DNA of 55,046 bases from an uncultured Dorea sp. (GCA_947063855.1 CAMSTW010000012.1:1-55046), one strand, 5' to 3'; positions 1 through 9,184 are shown, counted from the stretch's first letter. Translations and numbers: made by a program. The notes: a model not told the origin generated them from the letters alone.

Positions 1-1
1 G

Positions 2-520
2 GAGAGTGTGAAGATTGTCTGCTTCGCCAGTATCTTTGTATTTCCGCAGATCGGAGCCAAAGAGCTTGCAGTGATATTCGCACAGGCAAAGAGGCAGGGT
101 AAGATCGTATGTGCGGATATGACGAAGTGTAAGCACAAAGAGACCGTTGATGAGATGTCGGAGGCATTTTCATATATTGATTACTTATTGCCAAATGAAG
201 AAGAGGCGATGCTGTTCACCGGGAAGGATACAGTACGGGAGGCGGCAGAAGCGCTTCTTAAGGCCGGCGTCAGGAATGTAGTGATCAAGTGCGGAAGAGA
301 AGGCTGCCTGGTGATGAATCAGGAGGAGTCCTATATGGCGCCTGCAAAAGAGGGCGTGACATGTGTGGACACGACGGGAGCGGGGGACAGCTTCGCTGCG
401 GGATTTATTTACGCATTGTCGCAGGGGCGCCCGCTGAGGGAATGCGCAGAGTATGGAAATACATGCGGTGCGAAGGCGGTTACGGCAGTGGGGGCGACAC
501 AGTGGCTGGAGGTAATATGA
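2..520 (+). CDS. PfkB-family carbohydrate kinase, C-terminal part (5' truncated by window edge)
   Basis: The open frame runs off the left edge, so only about 172 C-terminal residues are present. It carries the PfkB signature DTTGAGDSFAAGF near the C-terminus, with the catalytic Asp in GAGD, and the upstream substrate/ATP segment ending in LPNEEEA, typical of ribokinase/fructokinase-type enzymes that phosphorylate a sugar with ATP in the cytoplasm. Its stop overlaps the ATG of the AraC regulator (ATGA junction at 517-520), so the two are translationally coupled. Family is secure; the sugar cannot be told from this fragment. Downstream isomerase and xylulokinase suggest the kinase belongs to the same sugar locus. 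Confidence 0.93.
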   Translation, partial: ESVKIVCFASIFVFPQIGAKELAVIFAQAKRQGKIVCADMTKCKHKETVDEMSEAFSYIDYLLPNEEEAMLFTGKDTVREAAEALLKAGVRNVVIKCGREGCLVMNQEESYMAPAKEGVTCVDTTGAGDSFAAGFIYALSQGRPLRECAEYGNTCGAKAVTAVGATQWLEVI

Positions 521-1338
521 CATATTCACATGAGATTATCCTGCCCAATGAGGATATCCCTTTCAAGATGTTCATCTTCGAGGGCAGAGACGGCAACTAC
601 GTGCGCAAGAAGCACTGGCACAGATCCATAGAGATCTTCGCGCTGTTCGAGGGAGGGCTGGAATTCTATGTAGACGAGAGGCGGTATTCACTGAAGCCGG
701 GAGAGTTCATGCTGGTGAATTCCAACGAGATCCACTCCATCTTCTCGCCCGATCCGAACATGACGGTGGTACTGCAGATTCCGCTTGCCACATTCGAAAA
801 ATACTATACGGACGAGAAATTCATCTATTTTTCTCACAGCTCCAGGCTTCAGGATGATGAGGTCATGCGGCTGATCGAGGACATGTATCATATATATCAT
901 GAGCAGCCGTGCGGATATGAACTGCGGGTACAGAGCCAGTTCTATATGCTGCTCTATATTCTCGTGACCAAGTACCGGGAGACGGATGTGAATGAGCAGG
1001 TAATCCGGAAGAACCGGAAGCTTTCGCGGCTTTCACAGATTACGGATTACATGAAAGAACATTATAAAGAAGCCATCTCTCTCCAGAGTCTGGCGGAGAC
1101 CTTTGGATATTCGCCTGCCTATCTGTCCCGGATGTTCCAGAAGTATGCGAAGACCAACTACAAAGCATGTCTGGAGGATATCAGGCTTGAGCATGCGGTG
1201 AAGGAGCTTCTGCATACCCGGATACCGGTTGGAGAGATTGCCCTTGGAAATGGATTCCCCAACGGCAAAGCATTCGCCAGGGTGTTCCGGAGGCGGTATG
1301 GGATGCTGCCGGGTGGATACCGCAGAATGAACAGTTAA
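517..1338 (+). CDS. AraC-family transcriptional regulator with N-terminal cupin domain
   Basis: 273 residues from the ATG that overlaps the previous stop; the open frame extends further upstream but that part lies inside the kinase gene. The N-terminal half has a cupin-like sugar-binding pattern (KKHWHRSIEIF, then LKPGEFMLVNSNEIHS), and the last about 100 residues contain the two helix-turn-helix motifs of AraC/XylS proteins (LAETFGYSPAYLSRMFQKY and the VGEIALGNGFPNGKAFARVF block ending in PGGYR). It most likely senses a sugar and activates the adjacent isomerase/xylulokinase genes. A promoter-like sequence follows at 1388-1416. Confidence 0.95.
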   Translation: MTYSHEIILPNEDIPFKMFIFEGRDGNYVRKKHWHRSIEIFALFEGGLEFYVDERRYSLKPGEFMLVNSNEIHSIFSPDPNMTVVLQIPLATFEKYYTDEKFIYFSHSSRLQDDEVMRLIEDMYHIYHEQPCGYELRVQSQFYMLLYILVTKYRETDVNEQVIRKNRKLSRLSQITDYMKEHYKEAISLQSLAETFGYSPAYLSRMFQKYAKTNYKACLEDIRLEHAVKELLHTRIPVGEIALGNGFPNGKAFARVFRRRYGMLPGGYRRMNS

Positions 1339-1387
1339 GGGAAAATAAAAAGGACAAAAAAATACCGTAAAAAGGCTAATTATTGAG

Positions 1388-1416
1388 TTGTATACTTGCA
1401 AAAGAGTTGATAAAAT
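1388..1416 (+). promoter_or_regulatory. Candidate promoter of the isomerase-xylulokinase operon
   Basis: TTGTAT, 17-bp spacer, TAAAAT in the gap between the AraC gene and the isomerase gene. The expected start point lies about 20 bases ahead of the AGGAGG ribosome site at 1442. Predicted by eye only. Confidence 0.5.
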
Positions 1417-1456
1417 GACATTAATACATAGAAAAGAAAGCAGGAGGAACAACACT

Positions 1457-2941
1457 ATGAACAATATGCCGGAATTAAAGATAGGGGTAGTGGCGGTCAG
1501 CCGGGACTGTTTCCCGGAGAGCCTGTCCGTAACCAGAAGGGCCAGCTTAATGAAAGCCTACACGGAGAAATATGGAACAGAAGGGATCTATGAGTGCCCG
1601 GTCTGCATCGTGGAGAGTGAGATCCACATGGTACAGGCGTTGGAGGACGTCAAGGCGGCAGGCTGTAACGCACTGGTTGTATACCTTGGAAACTTCGGGC
1701 CGGAGATCTCCGAGACACTGCTTGCGAAGCATTTTGAGGGGCCGAAGATGTTCATCGCGGCAGCAGAGGAGCGTGGAGACAATCTGGTACAGGGACGGGG
1801 CGACGCATACTGCGGCATGCTCAATGCAAGCTATAATCTTAAGCTTCGCAATGTGAAGGCGTATATCCCGGAATATCCGGTAGGAGACGCCGGGGAATGT
1901 GCGGACATGATTCATGAGTTTATCCCGATTGCAAGGGCGGTTGTAGGACTTCGTGAACTTAAGATCATCAGCTTCGGACCAAGACCGCTGAATTTCCTCG
2001 CCTGCAACGCGCCGATCAAGCAGCTCTATAATCTGGGCGTTGAGATTGAGGAGAACTCAGAGCTGGACCTGTTCGAAGCGTTTAATAAACACGCCGGGGA
2101 CGGGCGGATTCCTGCAGTGGTAAAGGAGATGGAAGAGGAGCTTGGCGCGGGCAACAAGAAGCCGGAGATCTTAGAGAAGCTTGCACAGTACGAACTGACC
2201 CTGAAGGACTGGATCGAAGATCATAAGGGTTACCGCAAATACGTTGCGCTTGCAGGGAAATGCTGGCCTGCATTCCAGACACAGTTCGGTTTCGTGCCCT
2301 GCTATGTCAACAGCCGCCTGACTGCGCAGGGGATCCCGGTATCCTGTGAGGTGGATATCTACGGGACCTTAAGCGAGTTCATCGGAACGGTGGTAAGTAA
2401 TGATGTGGTAACGCTTCTGGATATCAACAATTCCGTGCCGAAGGATATGTATGAAGAGGATATTAAGGGTAAATATAACTATACGCAGCAGGATACGTTC
2501 ATGGGCTTCCATTGCGGCAATACGGCGTCTAAGAAGCTCTCCTTCTGCGAGATGAAGTATCAGATGATCATGGCAAGGACTCTGCCGGAGGAAGTGACAC
2601 AGGGAACTCTGGAAGGAGATATCGTTCCCGGGGACATCACCTTCTATCGCCTGCAGAGTACAGCGGATAACAGGCTGCGCGCTTACATCGCCCACGGAGA
2701 GGTTCTTCCGGTTGCGACGCGTTCCTTCGGAGGCATCGGCGTATTCGCGATTCCGGAGATGGGAAGGTTCTACCGCCATGTATTGATCGAGGGAGGATAT
2801 CCGCATCACGGCGCGGTTGCATTTGGGCATCATGGAAAGGCTCTCTTTGAAGTATTCAAATATATCGGCGTGCCGGTAGAAGAGATTGGATATAACCAGC
2901 CGGCGGGCGTAAGATATCCGACGGAGAATCCTTGGAGATAG
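1457..2941 (+). CDS. L-fucose/L-arabinose isomerase family protein
   Basis: 494 residues from the ATG at 1457, chosen because AGGAGG lies 9 bases ahead; the frame is open further upstream without a ribosome site. The sequence resembles the L-fucose/L-arabinose isomerase superfamily, which uses Mn2+ to interconvert aldoses and ketoses: a first half with Rossmann-like segments (LKIGVVAVSRDCFPES), a central CWPAFQTQFGFVPC block, and a metal-site region around SCEVDIYGTLSEF and AFGHHGKALFEVFK. It is followed closely by xylulokinase, so the product is probably a ketopentose or similar ketose to be phosphorylated. The exact substrate (L-fucose, D-arabinose, or another) cannot be fixed from sequence alone. 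Confidence 0.88.
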   Translation: MNNMPELKIGVVAVSRDCFPESLSVTRRASLMKAYTEKYGTEGIYECPVCIVESEIHMVQALEDVKAAGCNALVVYLGNFGPEISETLLAKHFEGPKMFIAAAEERGDNLVQGRGDAYCGMLNASYNLKLRNVKAYIPEYPVGDAGECADMIHEFIPIARAVVGLRELKIISFGPRPLNFLACNAPIKQLYNLGVEIEENSELDLFEAFNKHAGDGRIPAVVKEMEEELGAGNKKPEILEKLAQYELTLKDWIEDHKGYRKYVALAGKCWPAFQTQFGFVPCYVNSRLTAQGIPVSCEVDIYGTLSEFIGTVVSNDVVTLLDINNSVPKDMYEEDIKGKYNYTQQDTFMGFHCGNTASKKLSFCEMKYQMIMARTLPEEVTQGTLEGDIVPGDITFYRLQSTADNRLRAYIAHGEVLPVATRSFGGIGVFAIPEMGRFYRHVLIEGGYPHHGAVAFGHHGKALFEVFKYIGVPVEEIGYNQPAGVRYPTENPWR

Positions 2942-2994
2942 CGTAAGATAAAATAGGCTTGCTGCGGGGTGGTTTATTTGGAAGGAGGACAGAG

Positions 2995-4452
2995 ATGTTA
3001 TATATAGGCGTAGATTTGGGTACATCTGCGGTAAAGCTGCTGCTGATGGACGGCGGGGGAAAGATCCGGAGGATTGTATCAAAGGAGTATCCGTTGTATT
3101 TTCCGCATCCGGGCTGGTCGGAACAGAAGCCGGAGGACTGGTTTACGCAGTCCATGGAAGGAATTAAGGAACTAGTCAGCGATTGTGATAAGAGTCAGGT
3201 GGCGGGGATCAGCTTCGGCGGGCAGATGCATGGCCTGGTTGCCCTTGATAGGGAAGACAGGGTGATCCGCCCGGCGATCCTCTGGAACGACGGACGGACA
3301 GGGGAAGAGACCGATTATCTGAATCGGGAGATTGGTAAGGACAGGCTGTCCGAATATACGGCGAATATTGCATTTGCAGGATTTACGGCGCCGAAGATCC
3401 TCTGGATGAAGAAGCATGAGCCGGAGAATTTCCGGAAGATCTGCAAGATTATGCTGCCCAAGGATTATCTGGCATATCGTCTGTCCGGATCCTTTTGCAC
3501 AGATGTCTCCGATGCGTCCGGTATGCTGCTGATGGATGTAAAGAACCGCTGCTGGTCTGAAGAGATGATGGAGATCTGCGGGATTAAGGAGGAACAGCTG
3601 CCGAAGCTGTATGAGAGCTACGAAGTGGTCGGAACCTTGAAGCCTGAGATTGCAGAAGAGCTGGGACTTCCGGCAGAGGTGAAAGTGATCGCGGGGGCAG
3701 GAGATAATGCGGCGGCGGCAGTCGGGACCGGAACAGTGGGGGACGGCATGTGCAATATCTCCCTGGGGACGTCCGGGACAATCTTCATCTCAAGCAAGTC
3801 TTTTGGCGTTGACCAGAACAATGCACTGCATTCCTTTGCGCATGCCGACGGACACTATCATCTGATGGGATGTATGCTGAGCGCGGCGTCCTGCAATAAG
3901 TGGTGGAATGAGGAGATTCTGAAGACGAAGGATTTCGCGGCGGAACAGGCGAATATCACGGGGCTTGGAGAGAATCAGGTATTCTATCTCCCGTATCTGA
4001 TGGGTGAGCGTTCACCCCATAACAATCCGGATGCGCGGGCCATGTTTATCGGTATGTCCATGGACACGACAAGGGAGGACATGACCCTGGCAGTGCTGGA
4101 GGGCGTAACCTTCGGGCTTAGGGATTCTCTGGAGGTGGCGAAGAGCCTGGGGATTCAGATTGAGCGTACGAAGATCTGCGGAGGCGGAGCGAAGAGTCCG
4201 CTCTGGAAGAAGATTCTTGCCAATATCATGAATCTTAAAGTGGATGTGATCGAGAGCGAGGAAGGGCCGGCCCTTGGCGGCGCGATGCTTGCGGCTGTGG
4301 GGTGCGGGGAGTATCCGGATGTGGAGACGATCGCAAAGAAGGTCGTGAAGGTCGTGGATACGGTAGAGCCGGATCCCGGGCTGGTTGCGAAGTATGAGGA
4401 ACGGTATCAGAAGTTCAAGAAGATCTATCCGGCGGTGGTAGGGTTGTTTTAG
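2995..4452 (+). CDS. xylB: Xylulokinase-type FGGY carbohydrate kinase
   Basis: 485 residues, start at the ATG preceded by GGAAGGAGG. N-terminal FGGY nucleotide-binding motif YIGVDLGTSAVKLLLMD, the xylulokinase-like HPGWSEQKPEDWF segment, the substrate-domain motif GQMHGLV and the C-terminal ATPase motif GAGDNAAAAVGTGTV followed by SLGTSGTIF are all present. Such enzymes phosphorylate D-xylulose or a related ketose. It sits 53 bases behind the isomerase and before a strong terminator, so it ends the operon. Xylulokinase is the best family name; activity on another ketose (for example ribulose or fuculose) remains possible. Confidence 0.92.
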   Translation: MLYIGVDLGTSAVKLLLMDGGGKIRRIVSKEYPLYFPHPGWSEQKPEDWFTQSMEGIKELVSDCDKSQVAGISFGGQMHGLVALDREDRVIRPAILWNDGRTGEETDYLNREIGKDRLSEYTANIAFAGFTAPKILWMKKHEPENFRKICKIMLPKDYLAYRLSGSFCTDVSDASGMLLMDVKNRCWSEEMMEICGIKEEQLPKLYESYEVVGTLKPEIAEELGLPAEVKVIAGAGDNAAAAVGTGTVGDGMCNISLGTSGTIFISSKSFGVDQNNALHSFAHADGHYHLMGCMLSAASCNKWWNEEILKTKDFAAEQANITGLGENQVFYLPYLMGERSPHNNPDARAMFIGMSMDTTREDMTLAVLEGVTFGLRDSLEVAKSLGIQIERTKICGGGAKSPLWKKILANIMNLKVDVIESEEGPALGGAMLAAVGCGEYPDVETIAKKVVKVVDTVEPDPGLVAKYEERYQKFKKIYPAVVGLF

Positions 4453-4463
4453 CCATGTTTTGT

Positions 4464-4503
4464 GAAGAATATCCAATTTTTGGCAGGGTATTCTTCTTTT
4501 TTT
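4464..4503 (+). terminator. Intrinsic terminator after the xylulokinase gene
   Basis: GAAGAATATCC pairs with GGGTATTCTTC (11 bp including one G-T pair) around an 11-base loop and is followed directly by a run of seven T. It lies 11 bases after the xylulokinase stop. Confidence 0.9.
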
Positions 4504-4515
4504 AACAAAAATGAT

Positions 4516-4527
4516 ATTTAATTAAAT
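4516..4527 (+). promoter_or_regulatory. Palindromic operator candidate for the ROK regulator (site 1)
   Basis: ATTTAATTAAAT is a perfect 12-bp palindrome 18 bp upstream of the -35 box of the ROK gene. The same ATTTAAT/ATTAAAT half-sites recur twice ahead of the sugar importer operon, as expected for an autoregulated ROK repressor. AT-richness raises the chance of coincidence. Confidence 0.5.
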
Positions 4528-4544
4528 GAATTATCTAAATATTA

Positions 4545-4573
4545 TTGACAAATACATAATTCAGAGATAAAAT
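4545..4573 (+). promoter_or_regulatory. Promoter of the ROK regulator gene
   Basis: TTGACA, 17-bp spacer, TAAAAT: a near-consensus housekeeping promoter. The expected transcription start is near 4580, leaving only about 12 bases before the ATG at 4592. Confidence 0.75.
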
Positions 4574-4591
4574 ATATTCATAGTAAAGAAA

Positions 4592-5812
4592 ATGAGGAAA
4601 ATTACAGTGCTCAAGAAAATAAACAGTATAAGAATGAGACAGAATAATGAAAAAGTTGTACTGGATAGTATTCGTTTCAATGAAGGGATTTCTCGGAAAG
4701 ACCTTGCAGAGCGCATTGGGCTGACACCGGCTACGATTACGAATATAGTTAATAATCTCAAGGAGAAGGGGTATATAAGAGAAGTAGGAGAGAATGCTTC
4801 TGTCGGAGGCGGACGCCGGACGGTCAGGCTTTCCATCAACGGCAGTGCATGCTGTGTGGTGGGGATAGAACTTGCAGCCAGTAAGATTACCTGTGTGCTT
4901 ACGGATTTCAGAGCTAAGATGCTGTGTAGTAAAGTGGTAGAGATTGATCAGAATGCAGAGACAGAGATTATCATTAATCAGATGACAGATGCTATGGATA
5001 AGGTCATTATGGAAGCCGGCATTACGAGAGATCAGATCAGGGGAATCGGGGTGTCTACACCGGGGCCTTGTGATGTGAAAGAGGGAGTGATGATTAATCC
5101 GCCTAACCTGGTGGCATTTCGCAACTATCCGATTAAGAAGGTGATGGAGGAGCGGACAGGTCTTCCGGTCATATACGAGCACCACACAGTAGCGGCAGGA
5201 TTTTGTGAGGTATGGCTGGGAAAGGCGAAGACATCCAAGTGTATGGTATTGTGTTCCGTTCTAGATATTGGTATTGCATGCAGTATTTTCATCAATGGCA
5301 AGGTACATCACGGATTTCATAATACAAGCGGCGAGATTGGCCATATGATTATTGACCGCAATGGACAGAAGTGTACCTGTGGGAATTATGGATGCCTGGA
5401 GCCTATGGCAGATGCCAGGGCACTGGTGAATCAGGTGAAGAGCAGGCTGAAGGCTGATCCGAAGCTGTGCAGAGAGTATGGGATTGATGATGTGGATGAG
5501 ATTGATCTGGACTATGTGATCGATCATGAGCAGGAGGATGTATTCAGGGAAGAGATAATCAGATGTGCGCAGTATGTCGGAATTGCCTTGTGCAATGTAA
5601 TTATGATCTTAAGTCCGGATACGATTGTACTGGCAGGAGATATATCAGACAGGTCGATGCTTTATGTAGAAGAGATTAAGAATTTTGTGAAACAACGGGC
5701 ATATCCAAGGCATAGCAGCGACATACAGATATATAGCACAGAGTATAAGGGACATGTAGGAGCACTGGGGGGAGTAGCGTTAGTTTTGGATGCGATTTCT
5801 ACGGGAATATGA
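4592..5812 (+). CDS. ROK-family transcriptional regulator (XylR/NagC type)
   Basis: 406 residues. A winged helix-turn-helix lies at about residues 25-75 (GISRKDLAERIGLTPATITN), followed by a ROK sugar-kinase-like domain with the ROK zinc motif CTCGNYGCLE (Cys261, 263, 268) and a preceding GEIGHM. ROK repressors bind a sugar and release an operator. It stands directly upstream of an importer, isomerase and mannosidase operon with palindromic sites on both sides of this gene, so it probably represses that operon and itself. No clear Shine-Dalgarno site precedes 4592; an in-frame ATG at 4634 is an alternative start that would trim 14 residues without touching the helix-turn-helix. Confidence 0.93.
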   Translation: MRKITVLKKINSIRMRQNNEKVVLDSIRFNEGISRKDLAERIGLTPATITNIVNNLKEKGYIREVGENASVGGGRRTVRLSINGSACCVVGIELAASKITCVLTDFRAKMLCSKVVEIDQNAETEIIINQMTDAMDKVIMEAGITRDQIRGIGVSTPGPCDVKEGVMINPPNLVAFRNYPIKKVMEERTGLPVIYEHHTVAAGFCEVWLGKAKTSKCMVLCSVLDIGIACSIFINGKVHHGFHNTSGEIGHMIIDRNGQKCTCGNYGCLEPMADARALVNQVKSRLKADPKLCREYGIDDVDEIDLDYVIDHEQEDVFREEIIRCAQYVGIALCNVIMILSPDTIVLAGDISDRSMLYVEEIKNFVKQRAYPRHSSDIQIYSTEYKGHVGALGGVALVLDAISTGI

Positions 5813-5843
5813 GCGAACAGAAGATTTTCAGAGAAATAAATGG

Positions 5844-5863
5844 ATTTAATTAAGACATTAAAT
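5844..5863 (+). promoter_or_regulatory. Palindromic operator candidate for the ROK regulator (site 2)
   Basis: ATTTAAT and ATTAAAT form inverted 7-bp arms around a 6-bp spacer, in the 264-bp leader between the ROK gene and the importer operon. Confidence 0.45.
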
Positions 5864-5915
5864 TAATTAAACAAACAAGACAAACCTAAGGTCTCAAACT
5901 ACATTTTAGCATTTT

Positions 5916-5936
5916 ATTTAATTTAATAAATTAAAT
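5916..5936 (+). promoter_or_regulatory. Palindromic operator candidate for the ROK regulator (site 3)
   Basis: Arms ATTTAATTTA and TAAATTAAAT form a perfect 10-bp inverted repeat around one central A. It shares its outer half-sites with the two other candidates near the ROK gene. Confidence 0.5.
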
Positions 5937-6076
5937 AGATGATCAATAAGGAAGAAATAGTTTTCAAAAAATGAAAGGAGGGCGATGAAGGATATAATTT
6001 AGGGAGTTTAAGGGTAAAGTAAGAACAAAACAAGATGAACGAAACGAAGAAGACAAATGAAAGGAAGGTATTTCAG

Positions 6077-7426
6077 ATGAAAAAGGGTTTAATTAGTATC
6101 ATGTTAGTGTGTGCGATGTTATTTTCACTTATCGGGTGCAGTACGAAGAATGAGAACACTGCTGGGAATTCCGGGAACCAGTCAGAGGCAACGGGAGACA
6201 GTGAGGAGAAGATTGAATTAACGATATCCCACAACTGGGTAGAGGGGACCAAAGGAAACGGTTATATCTGGGAGTTTATTAAGCAATATGAGAAAGAGAA
6301 TCCTAATGTCAAGATTACAACACTGGCTCTGGGGCATGATGATTATGAGGTAAAGATTGCGACAGGAATTGCGGCGGGAGATGTTGCGGATATTTTTGAG
6401 TTTAAAGGCGGAATGCTGGTAAATGTAGATAGAAATAATCTGGCAATTCCATTGAACGAGATTATTGAAGAGGATTCTGAGTGGGCAGATTCTTTCCGTG
6501 ACGGAATGTTTAACGACATGACGACAGCGGATGGTGATATTCTCGGATTCCCGGTGGAATTCGCAGTTACGACCGTTTTGTATTATAACCAGAAGATACT
6601 GAAAGATGTGGGGTATGATGCTCCGCCAGAGGATTGGGGTGGTTTTCTTAAGATGTGTGATAAGCTGAACGAGGCAGGTTATACGCCTGTAGCATTTGGA
6701 AATGCGGCAGGATGGCCGGTAGAATCTGACATGTTCAGCAAGTATGCCAATAATATGACAGGTACGGACTGGTTCTGGGATATCAAATACGGAAAGGGCG
6801 GGAGTTTCACAGATCCGGAATTCATAGACGCCCTGAATATGCTGAAAGAAGCGACAGACCGGAATATGTTCAATGAAGATATTAATACCCTGGAGTATAG
6901 TCTGGGACAGCAGCTCTACTTTGACGGCAAAGCGGCGATGTTGATGGACGGATCCTATGCGATTCGGAATATACTCGATGGAGCTTCACAGGAGATACAG
7001 GATGCGACGCAGGTATCATTCTTCCCATATGATAAGGATGGAAAAGGCGAAGCTAAAGCAGTCTGCGGCGGCTGTGGATGGGGAGTCGGGATCAATTCCA
7101 AATTAGAAGGGGAAAAGCGAGAAATTGCGATTGATTTCTGCAAACGCTATTTTGGACCGGAGACTGCGGCAACAAAGCTGGAATGGGGAATGTTCCCGGC
7201 AGGAAAGGTTGATGATTATAGCAAAGCGGATCCTCTTCAGCAGAGATATCTGGAGACGATTGTCGATAACTATACGGATCTTGCACAATGCTATTCCGTA
7301 CATCTTCCGACGAATCTGATTAATGTTTTTTACAATGGCTTGCAGGACTTTATGGCAGGAAATCTGTCAGCGGAGGATTATGCGAAGGAAATCCAGGCAG
7401 AATATGAAAGGACAGAATTGAAATAA
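6077..7426 (+). CDS. Sugar ABC transporter substrate-binding lipoprotein
   Basis: 449 residues from the ATG at 6077, preceded by GAAAGGAAGG. The N-terminus is a lipoprotein signal (MKKGLISIMLVCAMLFSLIG-Cys21), so the mature protein is lipid-anchored outside the membrane. The rest fits the family 1 (MalE/UgpB-like) solute-binding proteins, with the conserved LTISHNWVEGTKGNGY opening, the hinge segment around VTTVLYYNQKILKDVGYD and LYFDGKAAMLMDGSYAI. It opens an operon with two permeases, a lyxose/mannose isomerase-like protein and a beta-mannosidase. No ATPase gene is present, as is usual for importers that share a general MsmK-type ATPase. Likely ligand: a beta-mannoside or manno-oligosaccharide (inference from context). 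Confidence 0.93.
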   Translation: MKKGLISIMLVCAMLFSLIGCSTKNENTAGNSGNQSEATGDSEEKIELTISHNWVEGTKGNGYIWEFIKQYEKENPNVKITTLALGHDDYEVKIATGIAAGDVADIFEFKGGMLVNVDRNNLAIPLNEIIEEDSEWADSFRDGMFNDMTTADGDILGFPVEFAVTTVLYYNQKILKDVGYDAPPEDWGGFLKMCDKLNEAGYTPVAFGNAAGWPVESDMFSKYANNMTGTDWFWDIKYGKGGSFTDPEFIDALNMLKEATDRNMFNEDINTLEYSLGQQLYFDGKAAMLMDGSYAIRNILDGASQEIQDATQVSFFPYDKDGKGEAKAVCGGCGWGVGINSKLEGEKREIAIDFCKRYFGPETAATKLEWGMFPAGKVDDYSKADPLQQRYLETIVDNYTDLAQCYSVHLPTNLINVFYNGLQDFMAGNLSAEDYAKEIQAEYERTELK

Positions 7427-7467
7427 TCCTTTGTCGACAAACGATAAAAGAAGCCGGAGGTGAAAAT

Positions 7468-8358
7468 GTGAAGAACAGACATACATTAAAAATGAAGCAG
7501 TCCGTAATCTGGGCATATATAGCGCCGGGAGTAATATGGTATGCATTTATGGTGATTGTACCTTTGTGTATTATGACGGGAATGAGTTTCTTTGACTGGC
7601 GGTCTGTGATTGATAATAAATTTATCGGATTAGAGAATTTTAAAGAACTTATGGAAGACCGTATTTTCAAAACGGCGCTGCTGAATAATATCAAGATTAT
7701 CCTGATCTGTCTGGTGGGGCAGGTAGGTTTGGGATTTATTGTATCACTGCTCGTTAATTCAAAAGTATTGCGGTTTGCAAAAGTACATCGGGTTGCAATT
7801 TTCCTTCCGGTGATTCTGTCTACCGTTGTCGTCGGGTTTATGTGGTCGATTGTATATAATAATGATTTTGGGATTATCAATGCGTTCCTGAGAGCGGTAG
7901 GGAGAGAGGAGCTTGCAAGAAGCTGGCTGGATAATTCGGAGCAGGTGGTTTTCTTACTGGCGGTTCCGCTGATATGGCAGTATATCGGATACAATATGGT
8001 CATTTTCCTGGCGGGCCTCCAGGGAATTGCGGCGGAGGTTCTTGAATCTGCGGCTATCGACGGGGCCAATGCGTTACAGAGAGCAAGATATATTACGATG
8101 CCGTTAATGAAGAATACGTTTTTTGTAGTAATCATGCTCTGTATTTCCGGAAATATGAAGATTTTTGACCACATCTACATTATGACAAACGGAGGGCCGG
8201 GATCTTCATCAATGGTACTGGCGTTATATGCATATAAGATGTCCTTTGGCGCATCGCGTTTTGGATATGCGAATGCAGTATCTGTGTCGATTCTGGTTAT
8301 CAGTCTGATCTTGATTGCCGGTTTGAAGCTGGTTTTGAAGGAGGAGAAAAATGAATAG
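7468..8358 (+). CDS. Sugar ABC transporter permease, MalF/UgpA type
   Basis: 296 residues from a GTG start with GGAGG 7 bases ahead; an overlapping ATG at 7466 is out of frame. About six hydrophobic membrane segments are visible, and the EAA loop that contacts the ATPase is present as EVLESAAIDGANALQRARY at about residues 190-208. It pairs with the next permease, with which it overlaps by 8 bases, to form the membrane channel for the ligand carried by the upstream lipoprotein. Confidence 0.94.
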   Translation: MKNRHTLKMKQSVIWAYIAPGVIWYAFMVIVPLCIMTGMSFFDWRSVIDNKFIGLENFKELMEDRIFKTALLNNIKIILICLVGQVGLGFIVSLLVNSKVLRFAKVHRVAIFLPVILSTVVVGFMWSIVYNNDFGIINAFLRAVGREELARSWLDNSEQVVFLLAVPLIWQYIGYNMVIFLAGLQGIAAEVLESAAIDGANALQRARYITMPLMKNTFFVVIMLCISGNMKIFDHIYIMTNGGPGSSSMVLALYAYKMSFGASRFGYANAVSVSILVISLILIAGLKLVLKEEKNE

Positions 8359-9184
8359 AGCAAAAAGGGTTATTGGACATTCCGTTGTCAATATCATGGT
8401 CATTATATTCTCTGTGACGTGTATATTCCCAATTGTATGGACGCTGTATTCGTCCTTCAAATCAAAGGGGGAGTTTCTCGGAAATATTATTGGCTTACCA
8501 AAGGAGCCGCAGTTTGGCAGTTATATTACGGCGATAGATCTGATGGATTTTGGAAGAAAATTTTTTAATTCAGCATTTAATACGATTATTTCGTTGCTGT
8601 TTATATTGCTTTTTTCGATGGTTATTGGTTATTTTTTGTCACGTTATGAGTTTAAGGGCAGAGCTGTGATATACTTCCTGATTCTGTTTGGTATGCTTGT
8701 ACCCATTCACGGATTTCTGGTTCCGGTTTATCTGCAGTTTAAGCAGTTGAATCTTCTGGATAACCGTTTTACTTTGATATTGACTTATGTGGCGTTTAAT
8801 CTGCCGGTATCCGTATTTTTGATGGAGAGCTTCATGCATTCGATTCCAATGGATGTGGAGGAAGCCGCAATCATTGACGGTGCGAACATTAACCAAAGAC
8901 TTTTTCGGGTAGTATTTCCAATGTGCAAGCCGATTCTTGCGACAATAGCCATCCTTGCGTTTCTCAATGTATGGAACGAGTTCTCGTTCGGGCTGGTTCT
9001 GATTAATGATGAGGCGCTTAAGACACTTCCGGTAAGTCTGACTGTATTCAAAGGACAATATGAGATTTCTTATCCGAATATTATGGCAGGTCTGATGCTA
9101 TCCTCCGTTCCGGTAATCGCATTCTATCTTGCATTCAGCCAGAAGGTTACGGATGGTATGGTGGCAGGTGCGGTAAAAGGTTAA
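8351..9184 (+). CDS. Sugar ABC transporter permease, MalG/UgpE type
   Basis: 277 residues; GGAGG 5 bases before the ATG lies inside the end of the preceding permease gene. Multiple membrane segments and an EAA loop (DVEEAAIIDGANINQRLF, about residues 169-186) identify the second half of the channel. The C-terminus VTDGMVAGAVKG is the typical ending of this family. Its start overlaps the first permease, supporting equal production of both subunits. Confidence 0.95.
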   Translation: MNRAKRVIGHSVVNIMVIIFSVTCIFPIVWTLYSSFKSKGEFLGNIIGLPKEPQFGSYITAIDLMDFGRKFFNSAFNTIISLLFILLFSMVIGYFLSRYEFKGRAVIYFLILFGMLVPIHGFLVPVYLQFKQLNLLDNRFTLILTYVAFNLPVSVFLMESFMHSIPMDVEEAAIIDGANINQRLFRVVFPMCKPILATIAILAFLNVWNEFSFGLVLINDEALKTLPVSLTVFKGQYEISYPNIMAGLMLSSVPVIAFYLAFSQKVTDGMVAGAVKG

